From assembly GCA_023410535.1 (NCBI GenBank), contig JAEYPR010000030.1, positions 1 to 64,000 on the forward strand: DNA of 64,000 nt. The letters are read 5' to 3'. Shown here piece after piece: positions 1 through 7,776 of this stretch (its first letter is position 1; each line of letters begins with the position of its first letter). The position numbers and the translations under genes are program-made. The notes beneath the pieces are model-generated. The model had not been told where the DNA came from and ran no database searches. It saw nothing but the letters and a program-made list of their open reading frames with translations. The stretch comes from Bacillota bacterium. Lineage in GTDB: Bacteria > Bacillota > UBA4882 > UBA8346.

Positions 1-799
1 TACCCGATACAGCATAGGTTGTCGGGATCACAGTCCCGGTAAAGTCAATGTTACTCGCAGCTCCGGTCACTTGGGTGCTGACCGGCGTAAAGCTATACCC
101 CGACTTGGTCGGCGTCACGGTGACCGCTCCGCTCAAGCCGCTTTTGCTCCAGCTACCGTCGGCCCCGGTGGTAACGGTCGTCCCATTGCTGAAACCGATC
201 GTGACTCCGGCGATGCCGTTATTGCCGGTATCGATGACCCTGCCCGAAACCGTATACGCGAAATGATCGGCCACTTCTTCCGGTGAAGCGTTCGGATTGG
301 AATTAAAGTTATTTTGAACTTCTTGAACAATAGTTGATGGCAATTTATGAACGGTGATCCCCTGTCGAGCGGCGATCAATTCCAAAGCGTCAACCACTTT
401 CGTGGTCAGTCCATCCACCGCCACATTGACTGTGGAATTCACTGCGATTTGCGGGAGAATCGCTTTTAAAGTCGCCTTTTGTCCGATGGAATCCTCGGCG
501 ATCGCTGTCAATATATAATTAACTCCGGCAGGTATCCCTTCCAGGGTAAAACTGCCGGAGGTCATTCCATTATTGATAACTAGTTGGGTTGAATATTCGT
601 TCCCGTTTTCATCACGCAAACTGATGGTAACCGTGACATTCCCGTTCCAGCTGGCTTTGACCCCTGTTGCACTGATTGGTTTCCCGAACTTAACCTGCGG
701 AGCGACACTCGCTCCATTGCTTGCGGCATGGATGAAACTGGTGGCGGCGGTTCCCGTTAAAATGACGATGGCAATCAGATAAATAAAAAAACAACGCAT
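1..799 (-). CDS. Secreted Ig/carboxypeptidase-regulatory-like repeat protein (C-terminus beyond window)
   Basis: An open frame on the minus strand runs from an ATG at 799 off the left edge, so the C-terminus is missing. It opens with a hydrophobic signal peptide of about 25 residues ending near FIHAAS. A beta-rich part with a VNYILTAIAEDS stretch follows, then from about residue 185 a module of the type SGRV-x(5)-GIAGVTI...GYSFTP...FTGT, which is the repeated carboxypeptidase-regulatory-like/Ig-like fold of secreted Firmicutes proteins. The start lies 4 bp after the stop of the lipoprotein gene and its SD (AGGTG) is inside that gene, so the two are probably translationally coupled. Surface or extracellular role inferred; substrate unknown. 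Confidence 0.8.
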   Translation of the reverse strand, partial: MRCFFIYLIAIVILTGTAATSFIHAASNGASVAPQVKFGKPISATGVKASWNGNVTVTISLRDENGNEYSTQLVINNGMTSGSFTLEGIPAGVNYILTAIAEDSIGQKATLKAILPQIAVNSTVNVAVDGLTTKVVDALELIAARQGITVHKLPSTIVQEVQNNFNSNPNASPEEVADHFAYTVSGRVIDTGNNGIAGVTIGFSNGTTVTTGADGSWSKSGLSGAVTVTPTKSGYSFTPVSTQVTGAASNIDFTGTVIPTTYAVSG

Positions 800-803
800 C
801 AGT

Positions 804-1193
804 TTATTCACCTAAACTAACCCCCCCGCTGACAGTCGCCGTATTCGCGGCCGGCGTTAGTTTAAGCTGATAATCTGCGATGTCCGCCTTCACCTCAATC
901 GTCTCCTGTTTTTTCTGATACCCTGATTTTTCAACGGCCACCGCCAGTTGGCCGGTTGGGACATTTTTGAGCGTAAAAACACCGTTCCGGTCGGTATTGG
1001 CAGCGCCGCCACCATTGTTCAAACTCACTTTGGCATTGTAAACCGGAATTCCCGAACTGCTTTTTACCTGACCGGTGATACTGAATGACCCGGCCGGATT
1101 TTTTTTACCACCGCCTCCGCCACAACCGGCGAGCAATACGGCGATTCCGATGAGCATTGCCATTTTTTTGAGGTTTTTTCTGAATAGAACCAT
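804..1193 (-). CDS. Small lipoprotein with carboxypeptidase-regulatory-like domain
   Basis: 129 aa. The N-terminus MVLFRKNLKK plus a hydrophobic stretch and the lipobox LLAGC, followed by a Gly-rich linker, make a type II (lipoprotein) signal peptide. The rest matches one CarboxypepD_reg/Ig-like module (ITGQVKSSSGIPVYNAKVSL...TDRNGVFTLKNVPTG...VEKSGYQK). I chose the ATG at 1193 because AAAGGA lies 8 bp upstream; an in-frame ATG at 1202 has its SD directly abutting. First gene of a two-gene unit with the secreted protein that runs off the left edge. Likely a surface-anchored partner of that protein; no enzymatic motif is visible. Confidence 0.8.
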   Translation of the reverse strand: MVLFRKNLKKMAMLIGIAVLLAGCGGGGGKKNPAGSFSITGQVKSSSGIPVYNAKVSLNNGGGAANTDRNGVFTLKNVPTGQLAVAVEKSGYQKKQETIEVKADIADYQLKLTPAANTATVSGGVSLGE

Positions 1194-1422
1194 AACTTCC
1201 ATCCTTTCACAGATTTTTACCAGCAAATTACGTTCTACATTCTGTCATTTTTTCCTGCGAATTGGATGTAATTGTAGATAATTTTATACTATTTTTCTAA
1301 ATATCGGAATCGTTCGTGTTTTGTCGCCAATGGCATCGGATACCATTCGCTTGCCAACCGTGGATTTTTCCCGCCGGCAATCAATTTTTCCAGACCGGAC
1401 TCCGGACTATGCTCCCCCTCGT

Positions 1423-2472
1423 TCAATCCTTGCTACGCCGCTTGTGGTTAACCGACAACCGCCAAAAAAAGATCCCCCCAAAGATTAATGAGCTGAAATA
1501 AGTATACCCCCGCCAAATCAACACAAAGATCGCAATCTGCCCCGGACCGCAGATCCCCCGGAAGAGGTAGGAGAGAATCACTTCGGAACCGCCGCTGCCG
1601 CCGGGGGTCGGCACCAATAACTGAGCGAAATTGTAGATCAACTGAATTCCGATGAGTTTCAAAAATGAGGCTTCCCGTCCCAACGCCCAAATGATCAGCG
1701 GCGCCAGCAGGAGGTAAAACAACCAGTAAGCGACCGTAGCCAAGGAAGCGCCGACGATTGCGATCGGGTGCTCCTGGATCAACAGCCGCCATCCCTCTTT
1801 AAAACGGTCCCATTCCCGCATCATGTTACGGAACCAACCCCGTTTGGTCATGGCGGCATGGATCCGGCGCGTCCAGCCAAACCGCGACCAGTTGCCGGCG
1901 ATCCAAACCAGTGACCCAACAACAAGTAACGCCCCGAACCCGATTCCCAACCACTGCCCCCAGTTCCGGCCGGCCTTGGGCAGTCCGGCTTGGCCGGTCT
2001 GCCAACTGACCACTACCGCGATGGGAATCAGCAATCCGTAAAAGAAGGTATTTAGTCCGAGGTCCACGGTGGTGATGGCGGTCGCTTTGCCAAGACTGAC
2101 GCCCTGTTGTTTAATGAGATAGACTTGGAGCGGGGTGCCCCCGGAATTGAAGGGAGTGATGTGGGACATGAAGCAAGTGGCCAAATAGATCTGGAAAAAC
2201 CGCCCCAAGGGGATCCGCGCTTTCATCCCGGCGGCGATAAAATACATCCGGGCCGCTTTGGCTAACCAGACGATCACTTGCGCGATGAAGCCGAATCCAA
2301 CCAAAAACCAATCAATGCCGCGCAGGCTCGGAGTGGGGCCCGATTCCAGCAGGCCGTGCAAGACCACGGCGATTCCGACGGCGCTGAAGCCCAGCGCGTA
2401 CCAGAGACCTTTACCGACACGTTGCTGTCCCGTTGCGGGATTTAGTTGATCATCTGCGGCAGGCTTTGACAA
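1423..2472 (-). CDS. YbhN/UPF0104-type flippase-like integral membrane protein
   Basis: 349 aa, with about eight hydrophobic segments and the family motifs FNSGGTPLQ (near residue 118) and PTPGGSGGSE (near residue 290). These belong to the lysylphosphatidylglycerol synthase membrane-domain family (TIGR00374, YbhN), without the C-terminal transferase domain of MprF. Members are thought to move or recognise lipids or lipid-linked sugars. Start is a TTG with GGAGGG 6 bp upstream, lying inside the end of the GT9 gene (31-bp overlap). With the GT9 and VanW genes it forms an overlapping three-gene unit, so a role in envelope glycolipid assembly is a reasonable inference. Confidence 0.85.
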   Translation of the reverse strand: MSKPAADDQLNPATGQQRVGKGLWYALGFSAVGIAVVLHGLLESGPTPSLRGIDWFLVGFGFIAQVIVWLAKAARMYFIAAGMKARIPLGRFFQIYLATCFMSHITPFNSGGTPLQVYLIKQQGVSLGKATAITTVDLGLNTFFYGLLIPIAVVVSWQTGQAGLPKAGRNWGQWLGIGFGALLVVGSLVWIAGNWSRFGWTRRIHAAMTKRGWFRNMMREWDRFKEGWRLLIQEHPIAIVGASLATVAYWLFYLLLAPLIIWALGREASFLKLIGIQLIYNFAQLLVPTPGGSGGSEVILSYLFRGICGPGQIAIFVLIWRGYTYFSSLIFGGIFFWRLSVNHKRRSKD

Positions 2473-3539
2473 AATCGACCCTCCACATAGTCAAAAACTT
2501 CGTTGACCGTGATGGCTTCCATGCAATAGGGGCGGGAACATTTGGGAAGCGCCTGCCAGAAACCGCCGCCAAAGCGATAACATGGGCTACAGGGCAACGC
2601 TTTATAGAAGAAATGGTGCTGTGGCGAGTGGTAGGGATAAAATTGGGCCGGATCAGTTGGCCCGTATAAACCCACCGTCGGAACGCCGACCGCCGCCGCG
2701 AGATGCAACGGCCCCGAATCGTTGCCGATAAACAGTTGGCAATCTTCAAGCAACAAAGCGGTTTCGCCGATCCGGAGCCGGCCGACGGTATTGATTGCCT
2801 GGGGCGCCGCGGCACAGAGAATGGCGGCGTTTTCCAGATCTTCGTTACCGCCGATCAGTACCACCGGCAGTCCCAGTTGGTACTGAATCCGGCCGACTAA
2901 TTCGGTAAAACTCTCCAAAGGCCAACGTTTGCGGGTGAAATAATGCCCGCCGCAATGAATTGCCACCCAGGATTGGCCATGACCCAAACCCATCCCGCCT
3001 AAAAATTGCCGCATCTTGCGGCGTTCACCCTCACTGTGCCAAAACTCCGTCCGCATTGTTCCCACCGTAAGATCCAGGTCCCGTACGATATCCAAGCATA
3101 ATTGGACCACTGAAACCGAACCTTTCCGATCCGGCAACCCGTGTAAGGTAAAGAAATCGCTGCGCCGCTCCGCTCCGCAATAACGGGTAAAATAGCTGCC
3201 GAAATGGGTCAGGCCGATTGCCAAATCAAAATGTTCGCGCCGAATGGCGCGAATCAGTTTGATCAGCTGCCATTGGTCAGAACAGCACTGAAGTTCCAGG
3301 TGATACGGATTGGCTTTAAGGACTTCGTAAGCGATCGGACTCGCTATAATAACAATTCGAGCCCTGGAATAGTTCTCCTGAAGAGCTCGAATCGCGGGTA
3401 TTGCAAATAAGGTGTCTCCTAAGGGGCTGAGACAAAAGACCACAATTTTAGTGAACGCTGTTGGCAGTTTCCTCAACCTTCTTTTCAACTTTGGTGCCAA
3501 CTTTATATTCTTCAGGTTGCGCCGGATATATACTAACAT
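2442..3539 (-). CDS. Glycosyltransferase family 9 (heptosyltransferase-type)
   Basis: 365 aa by the longest frame. The N-terminal Rossmann half begins with KIVVFCLSPLGDTLFAIPAI and the C-terminal half carries the nucleotide-sugar site GNDSGPLHLAAAVGVPTVGL and a Cys cluster (CSPC...C...C) usual in GT9 proteins. GT9 enzymes add heptose or other sugars to LPS cores. The start is uncertain: the ATG at 3539 has no SD and gives a 92-bp overlap with the VanW gene, while GT9 proteins usually start just before the KIVV segment, and a GTG sits there. LpxC elsewhere in the window makes an LPS-type substrate plausible. Confidence 0.88.
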   Translation of the reverse strand: MLVYIRRNLKNIKLAPKLKRRLRKLPTAFTKIVVFCLSPLGDTLFAIPAIRALQENYSRARIVIIASPIAYEVLKANPYHLELQCCSDQWQLIKLIRAIRREHFDLAIGLTHFGSYFTRYCGAERRSDFFTLHGLPDRKGSVSVVQLCLDIVRDLDLTVGTMRTEFWHSEGERRKMRQFLGGMGLGHGQSWVAIHCGGHYFTRKRWPLESFTELVGRIQYQLGLPVVLIGGNEDLENAAILCAAAPQAINTVGRLRIGETALLLEDCQLFIGNDSGPLHLAAAVGVPTVGLYGPTDPAQFYPYHSPQHHFFYKALPCSPCYRFGGGFWQALPKCSRPYCMEAITVNEVFDYVEGRFCQSLPQMIN

Positions 3540-4848
3540 TTTCGCGGGTTTTTTTGACGGAACCGTCGGGAAATTGGACTGTACGCCACAGCTCCACTTT
3601 AAACCCTTTGGTCCCGTCGGCCGCTTTTATCCGTTCCCCCGCCGGCAGTTCGGGATCGGGAATCTCTTTTTCTTTAAAAGGATAACTGTCGATCAACTTG
3701 GTTTCGAGTTGAACCGCTTCCCAGCCGACCTTTTTGCCCAAAACGGCGACGGTCAGATAAGGCGGCGCCACCCGGGTCACCACCAGCACCGGCGTGGCGT
3801 TGGTATTGGCAAAGACAAAATCGATGTCGCCATAGGATACGGTCGCGTCCCGGCCCATCGGAATATAGGCGCTGGGCAGGCTATGATTTAACCGCTGGAC
3901 TGTCTTTAAGTTCGCCAATAACGCGGCATTATATAAAGTCGTCGAGACTTGGCAGATTCCGCCGCCAATCCCGGGAACCAGTTTCCCCAAGATCACCACC
4001 GGAGCCTCTTTATAGCCGCTGGCGGTCACCCGCGGCCCGACCCAGGCATTAAAGGAACAATGCTGGCCGGGGTAGACCAAAGCGTTGTTGATAGCGTTCG
4101 CCGCCAAGGTCAGGTTATGCGTCCGGTCGGGATTCGCCGCGGAAAACTTGGTTGTAAACGACCCTAAGACCTTATCGAATTCCCATTGCGCGATCTCCGC
4201 TTCGGTCAGGGACGGTTGGGCGATTTTCACCGGGATCTCCAGTTTCGCAATCTTCGGGTTACAAACCGCCGCCTGGAGCGCCCGGATCAAACTGTCTCTA
4301 AGAATCACCCGTCCGGTCCGGCTTGGCGTATAGTGAATTTCATTATTGGCTTCCAGGGTAACCACCGAACGGATCGGTTCGATGGCATAAGCGGCGTCCA
4401 ACAGGTGAAAAAATTCATTTAAAGTCTCGCGCCGGTTTTTAAAGACGGGAGCGATCTCTATCCCCTGTCGATGCGCCTGCCAACGCTGACCGACCTGGTT
4501 GAATATCGATCCGGACCGCCCGACCAAATAGGCGCTTTTGACCGTGGCCGGCACATCGATGGCGATTCCGATGCCGTCCAGTTTCACAGTGAGCGGGCGA
4601 TTTTGATGGCTCAAAATAACCTTGCGGGATTGGGCTTGGTTAGCGAAGCTCCCAATCACCCGTTCCGCTGCGGCGAGCTTCATTCCGCCCACCGGCTGTC
4701 CGTTGACGGTAACTCCGCTGACGATCCGTCCGGCCGACCAGCCAAAATAAACGGCAACCACCAACAATGCCGCGGCGACAACCCCTCCGAGCACCCAATG
4801 CAATGTATGCGAACGTAAATCCCAAACAATTTTCCGAACCAAATTCAA
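3448..4848 (-). CDS. VanW family protein with membrane anchor
   Basis: 466 aa. One N-terminal membrane segment (about residues 15-40) is followed by a PG-binding_4-like region and then the VanW domain, seen in YPGQHCSFNAWVGPR, GGGICQVSTTLYNAAL and HSLPSAYIPMGRDATV. A short basic C-terminal tail follows. VanW-family proteins are cell-wall associated, of unknown biochemistry; they are common in Gram-positive bacteria and are not by themselves a sign of glycopeptide resistance. I prefer the TTG at 4848 (GGAGGT 7 bp upstream) over the GTG at 4857, where the SD would overlap the start codon. First gene of the unit leading into GT9 and the YbhN-type protein. Confidence 0.88.
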   Translation of the reverse strand: MNLVRKIVWDLRSHTLHWVLGGVVAAALLVVAVYFGWSAGRIVSGVTVNGQPVGGMKLAAAERVIGSFANQAQSRKVILSHQNRPLTVKLDGIGIAIDVPATVKSAYLVGRSGSIFNQVGQRWQAHRQGIEIAPVFKNRRETLNEFFHLLDAAYAIEPIRSVVTLEANNEIHYTPSRTGRVILRDSLIRALQAAVCNPKIAKLEIPVKIAQPSLTEAEIAQWEFDKVLGSFTTKFSAANPDRTHNLTLAANAINNALVYPGQHCSFNAWVGPRVTASGYKEAPVVILGKLVPGIGGGICQVSTTLYNAALLANLKTVQRLNHSLPSAYIPMGRDATVSYGDIDFVFANTNATPVLVVTRVAPPYLTVAVLGKKVGWEAVQLETKLIDSYPFKEKEIPDPELPAGERIKAADGTKGFKVELWRTVQFPDGSVKKTRENVSIYPAQPEEYKVGTKVEKKVEETANSVH

Positions 4849-5103
4849 ACAAAACACCTCCAGAAACGATAAAACCCCTGCCGCAAAAGACGGTTAACTT
4901 CTCTCTAAACGAAAAGACGATCCAATAATTTGTTAGTACAACTTAGCTACCCTGGTACATTCCCCAACCATTCTTTTTTCGCTCCGCGTCAGGAAACGGA
5001 TCCGGATGAAAAAAGCGTTCTGAAGTGCAAAAGAATCGCGTTAATGTATACTCGGCCCATTTTAGGCATAAAATAGATTATCTTTGTTAACAAGGAGATT
5101 GGA

Positions 5104-5751
5104 ATGTGGAATCACTTGATTAAGAAAAAATCTGAGGCGAACGGCCTTTTAAACTTTAACGCCCGGGTCCATATCGAACATCCCAACGCCATGGCGGTCT
5201 TTCAAGCCAACTTAAGTTTGTTCCTTGCTCATCTATATGAACGTTCGGCGGAGTTAATTATACTTTGTATTGGGACCGACCGTTCCACCGGCGATAGTTT
5301 GGGACCGCTGACCGGAAGTAAGCTGGAACAGCTTGATTTGGGCAATACCCATATCTTCGGAACGCTTGACAACCCCGTCCACGCGGTGAATCTTCAAGAT
5401 ATTATCAAACAGATCGAAAGCGATTACCAAAATCCGTTCATTATCGCCCTCGACGCTTGCCTAGGGCGTTCCGAAAGCGTCGGTTATATCAGTATCAAAG
5501 AAGGTCCGCTGCAACCTGGCACCGGAGTCAATAAGAATCTCCCCGCCATCGGTCATATTCATATTATCGGCATTGTTAACGTCGGAGGTTTTATGGAATA
5601 CATGGTATTGCAAAATACCCGTTTGAGCCTGGTCATGAAGATGGCCGACGTGATCAGCCAAGGTTTGTTCCGTGAAATCCAAAAACTGCCCCTGCCCGAA
5701 CCGGCGCTTTTAGACAGCGTCATCTTGCCCGGCGAGCCGGTAACCACTTGA
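5104..5751 (+). CDS. yyaC: Sporulation protein YyaC-type (DUF1256)
   Basis: 215 aa. The core carries the DUF1256 signatures CIGTDRSTGDSLGPLTGSKL, FIIALDACLGR and IGIVNVGGFMEY, which place it in the YyaC family, related in fold to the germination protease GPR. YyaC is found almost only in endospore formers. SD AAGGAG is well placed before the ATG. It is a single-gene unit ended by a strong terminator. A GTATA...CATA pair at 5046-5070 resembles a forespore sigma-factor promoter, but its spacing is not a clean match. Confidence 0.92.
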   Translation: MWNHLIKKKSEANGLLNFNARVHIEHPNAMAVFQANLSLFLAHLYERSAELIILCIGTDRSTGDSLGPLTGSKLEQLDLGNTHIFGTLDNPVHAVNLQDIIKQIESDYQNPFIIALDACLGRSESVGYISIKEGPLQPGTGVNKNLPAIGHIHIIGIVNVGGFMEYMVLQNTRLSLVMKMADVISQGLFREIQKLPLPEPALLDSVILPGEPVTT

Positions 5752-5818
5752 TTTCCATCCCACCAACAAGGATCAGCGGCGTCCGTGGTTATATTCACTT
5801 TCAGATTCGGCAATTCCT

Positions 5819-5850
5819 GCTTCCTGTTGTAAATAACAGGAAGCTTTTTT
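5819..5850 (+). terminator. Rho-independent terminator of yyaC
   Basis: Perfect 10-bp stem (5819-5828 with 5835-5844), 6-nt loop and six T, 68 bp after the yyaC stop. Confidence 0.95.
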
Positions 5851-5945
5851 GTGTAAAATCTTTGAAATTTCAGCGATCCGCCCCGCTCCTCCGGCCAAGC
5901 CGCCACATTGCGCATAAGGAGAGGACCGGAGACTAGGTCCACCTC

Positions 5946-6092
5946 CGCTTATCCACAATCAACTACCGGTTGCCCACATTCCGGAACCAGTTATCCACAT
6001 TCCGGAAGTCAGCAACCGTTTCCAGGAACCGGCCAGCCCCAATCCGGACGTTGGAAACCGCATTCCGGTATCGGTTATCCTCAAAAAAACAG
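5946..6092. repeat. Degenerate 21-bp tandem array (locus A, 7 units)
   Basis: Seven consecutive 21-bp units start at 5946, 5967, 5988, 6009, 6030, 6051 and 6072. They share CCACATTCCGGAACC-type cores and differ by substitutions only, so the period stays exactly 21 bp. The array lies between the convergent yyaC and ABC-ATPase genes. On the plus strand it reads as heptapeptides of the form YPHSGTS, but no SD or gene-like start precedes it. Two other loci in the window (31346-31555 and 54679-54867) have the same period and the ATTCCGG core. Confidence 0.85.
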
Positions 6093-6142
6093 TGATGAGA
6101 CGCTCCAAACTGCGTTGCGCCGTCAGCGCAACGTAACGAAAA

Positions 6143-6168
6143 CAAAAAAGAGGCCCCATCGGGGCCTC
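6143..6168 (-). terminator. Terminator of the ABC ATPase gene
   Basis: Stem GAGGCCCC/GGGGCCTC (6150-6157 with 6161-6168) with a 3-nt loop, followed on the minus strand by a T run (plus-strand A run at 6144-6149), 22 bp after the stop. Confidence 0.95.
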
Positions 6169-6189
6169 TCAGTGTTAACAGGGGAGCAA

Positions 6190-7290
6190 TTAAATGATTG
6201 CTTTTTCGGTTTGTTTGTCGAAGAGGTGAATTTTTTCGCTGTTGAAGACCACTTGGAATTTGCTGCCGTCCGTCGCTTTGGTATGGGAATCAACTTTAGC
6301 GATGAAGTTGTGGTCGGCGATGGACATATACAGGTAAACTTCGGCGCCGAGCAACTCGGAAACGTCGACATGACCGGTGATGGCTTCGTCATCGCTAACG
6401 TTGGCTTGTTGACGATCCAGGATATCTTCCGGACGGATACCGAAGACAACCGGTTTATTGTTGTATTCGCGAATGTTTTTGAACTTGCCTTCCGGAACTT
6501 TCACCTTGAAGGTGCCGAGGTCGACGACTAATTTGCCGCCTTCTTCTTTGACCACACCGTCGAGGAAGTTCATCGGCGGCGTACCGATAAAGCCGGCCAC
6601 GAAAACGTTGGTCGGGTGATCGTAGATGTCGATCGGAGCGCCAACTTGTTGGATGACGCCGTCTTTCATAACAACGATCCGGTCGCCCATGGTCATTGCT
6701 TCGATTTGGTCATGGGTAACGTAAATGATGGTGGTTTGGAGCCGATTGTGCAATTTGGAGATCTCAGCACGGGTTTGAACGCGCAATTTGGCATCCAAGT
6801 TGGAGAGCGGTTCGTCCATTAAGAACACTTTCGGTTCACGGACGATCGCGCGGCCTAACGCAACACGTTGTCTTTGACCACCGGAGAGCGCTTTCGGTTT
6901 CCGGTCGAGCAGGTTTTCGATGCCGAGGATCTTCGCGGCTTCTTTCACGCGGCGGTCGATCTCCGGTTTCGGGAATTTACGGAGTTTCAAACCGAAAGCC
7001 ATGTTGCTGAAGACGTCCATATGCGGATACAGCGCGTAGTTTTGGAAAACCATCGCGATGTCGCGGTCTTTCGGAGCGACGTTGTTCACAATGGTGTCTC
7101 CGATGTAGATGTTGCCGTCGGAAATCTCTTCCAAACCGGCGACCATCCGGAGCGAGGTACTTTTACCGCAACCGGAAGGACCAACAAAGACGACGAACTC
7201 TTTGTCCTTAATCTCCAAGTTAACGTCGTTAACTGCCAAGACGTTACCGGCATAGCGTTTGCATACATGTTCGAATACTACATTTGCCAT
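6190..7290 (-). CDS. ugpC: Multi-sugar ABC importer ATPase (MsmX/UgpC family)
   Basis: 366 aa. Walker A GPSGCGKST at 37-45, Q-loop FQNYALYPH, signature LSGGQRQRVALGRAI, Walker B FLMDEPLSNLD, switch His in YVTHDQ, then a C-terminal TOBE/MalK-like regulatory domain with FGIRPEDI. This is the shared ATPase of CUT1 sugar importers (maltose, multi-sugar, glycerol-phosphate types). It stands alone with its own terminator and without permease or binding-protein genes, as is usual for MsmX-type ATPases that serve several importers. SD AGGGGG lies before the ATG. A possible short leader frame is upstream. MsmX and UgpC cannot be told apart here. Confidence 0.95.
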   Translation of the reverse strand: MANVVFEHVCKRYAGNVLAVNDVNLEIKDKEFVVFVGPSGCGKSTSLRMVAGLEEISDGNIYIGDTIVNNVAPKDRDIAMVFQNYALYPHMDVFSNMAFGLKLRKFPKPEIDRRVKEAAKILGIENLLDRKPKALSGGQRQRVALGRAIVREPKVFLMDEPLSNLDAKLRVQTRAEISKLHNRLQTTIIYVTHDQIEAMTMGDRIVVMKDGVIQQVGAPIDIYDHPTNVFVAGFIGTPPMNFLDGVVKEEGGKLVVDLGTFKVKVPEGKFKNIREYNNKPVVFGIRPEDILDRQQANVSDDEAITGHVDVSELLGAEVYLYMSIADHNFIAKVDSHTKATDGSKFQVVFNSEKIHLFDKQTEKAII

Positions 7291-7314
7291 TTTAATTTTG
7301 CCCCCTAATTCATT

Positions 7315-7359
7315 TTATGAAATAATAAGAAATTTTTGGTTGACGCGAAAACGACTCAA
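7315..7359 (-). CDS. Possible 14-codon leader peptide upstream of the ABC ATPase
   Basis: A TTG at 7359 has a perfect SD (GGAGGT, plus-strand 7368-7373) 8 bp upstream and opens a 14-residue frame ending at a TAA at 7315-7317, 24 bp before the ATPase start. There is no similarity to judge by. The main argument is that a consensus SD exists with no other start to serve. Confidence 0.3.
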   Translation of the reverse strand: MSRFRVNQKFLIIS

Positions 7360-7659
7360 AAGCAACCACCTCCGAAAGGGAATCATGCGATTCGGCAGCT
7401 CGGTGACAGGTGATCGGACCATCCTGATTTACGTTGTATCTGAACCAATTGGTTTAAGAACGGCCTAGGGTTTAAAACTTTTCCCCATTGCTTTCTTGAT
7501 GATCTATATTCGACATTTTTCCGGTTTTTCCTGCCGTTATTTTTAATCGAATTGAAACCTTTTCATAACGCGGGTTTTTTAACCATATTCGCCCCTTTTA
7601 CATTACGGAAATTGCAAAATTCGTATAATTTACGCTGAAATTAAGTAATTTCCTTAATT

Positions 7660-7681
7660 GAAACATTGTCCACTATGTTTC
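7660..7681. promoter_or_regulatory. Inverted repeat, possible operator
   Basis: GAAACAT (7660-7666) and ATGTTTC (7675-7681) are perfect arms 8 bp apart in the long untranslated region upstream of the ABC ATPase gene. No T run follows on either strand, so it is not a terminator. The cognate protein is unknown. Confidence 0.4.
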
Positions 7682-7728
7682 ATTCATATGAACCAAAACC
7701 GCAAATTATGCCTGTTTTCCCCCCATTA

Positions 7729-7760
7729 AAACAGGCGGGGATTGATTTACCCGCCCGTTT
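7729..7760 (-). terminator. Terminator of the outer-membrane barrel gene
   Basis: An 11-bp stem with one pair that is G-U only in the minus-strand RNA, followed by TTTT on the minus strand, just after the stop at 7777. The wobble pair supports the minus orientation. Confidence 0.7.
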
Positions 7761-7776
7761 CATTGCCCGTTATCAA

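Larger units (their letters stand above)
7360..7776. other. AT-rich intergenic region upstream of the ABC ATPase
   Basis: No gene is seen. It holds the terminator of the barrel gene (7729-7760) and an inverted repeat GAAACAT-(8)-ATGTTTC at 7660-7681 that could be a regulator site. No clean promoter could be assigned by eye. Confidence 0.6.

Noticed and set aside
3448..4848. VanW as a glycopeptide resistance marker
   Set aside because: VanW-domain proteins are widespread without resistance and no vanA/vanH/vanX-type genes are present.
5046..5075. Sigma-F/G promoter of yyaC
   Set aside because: GTATA and CATA are present, but spacing and the -10 downstream bases do not match the consensus well enough to call.
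5908..6531. A 207-codon plus-strand frame through array A and into the ABC ATPase gene
   Set aside because: It crosses a 21-bp array and the ATPase terminator, then runs antisense to a conserved gene; no SD.
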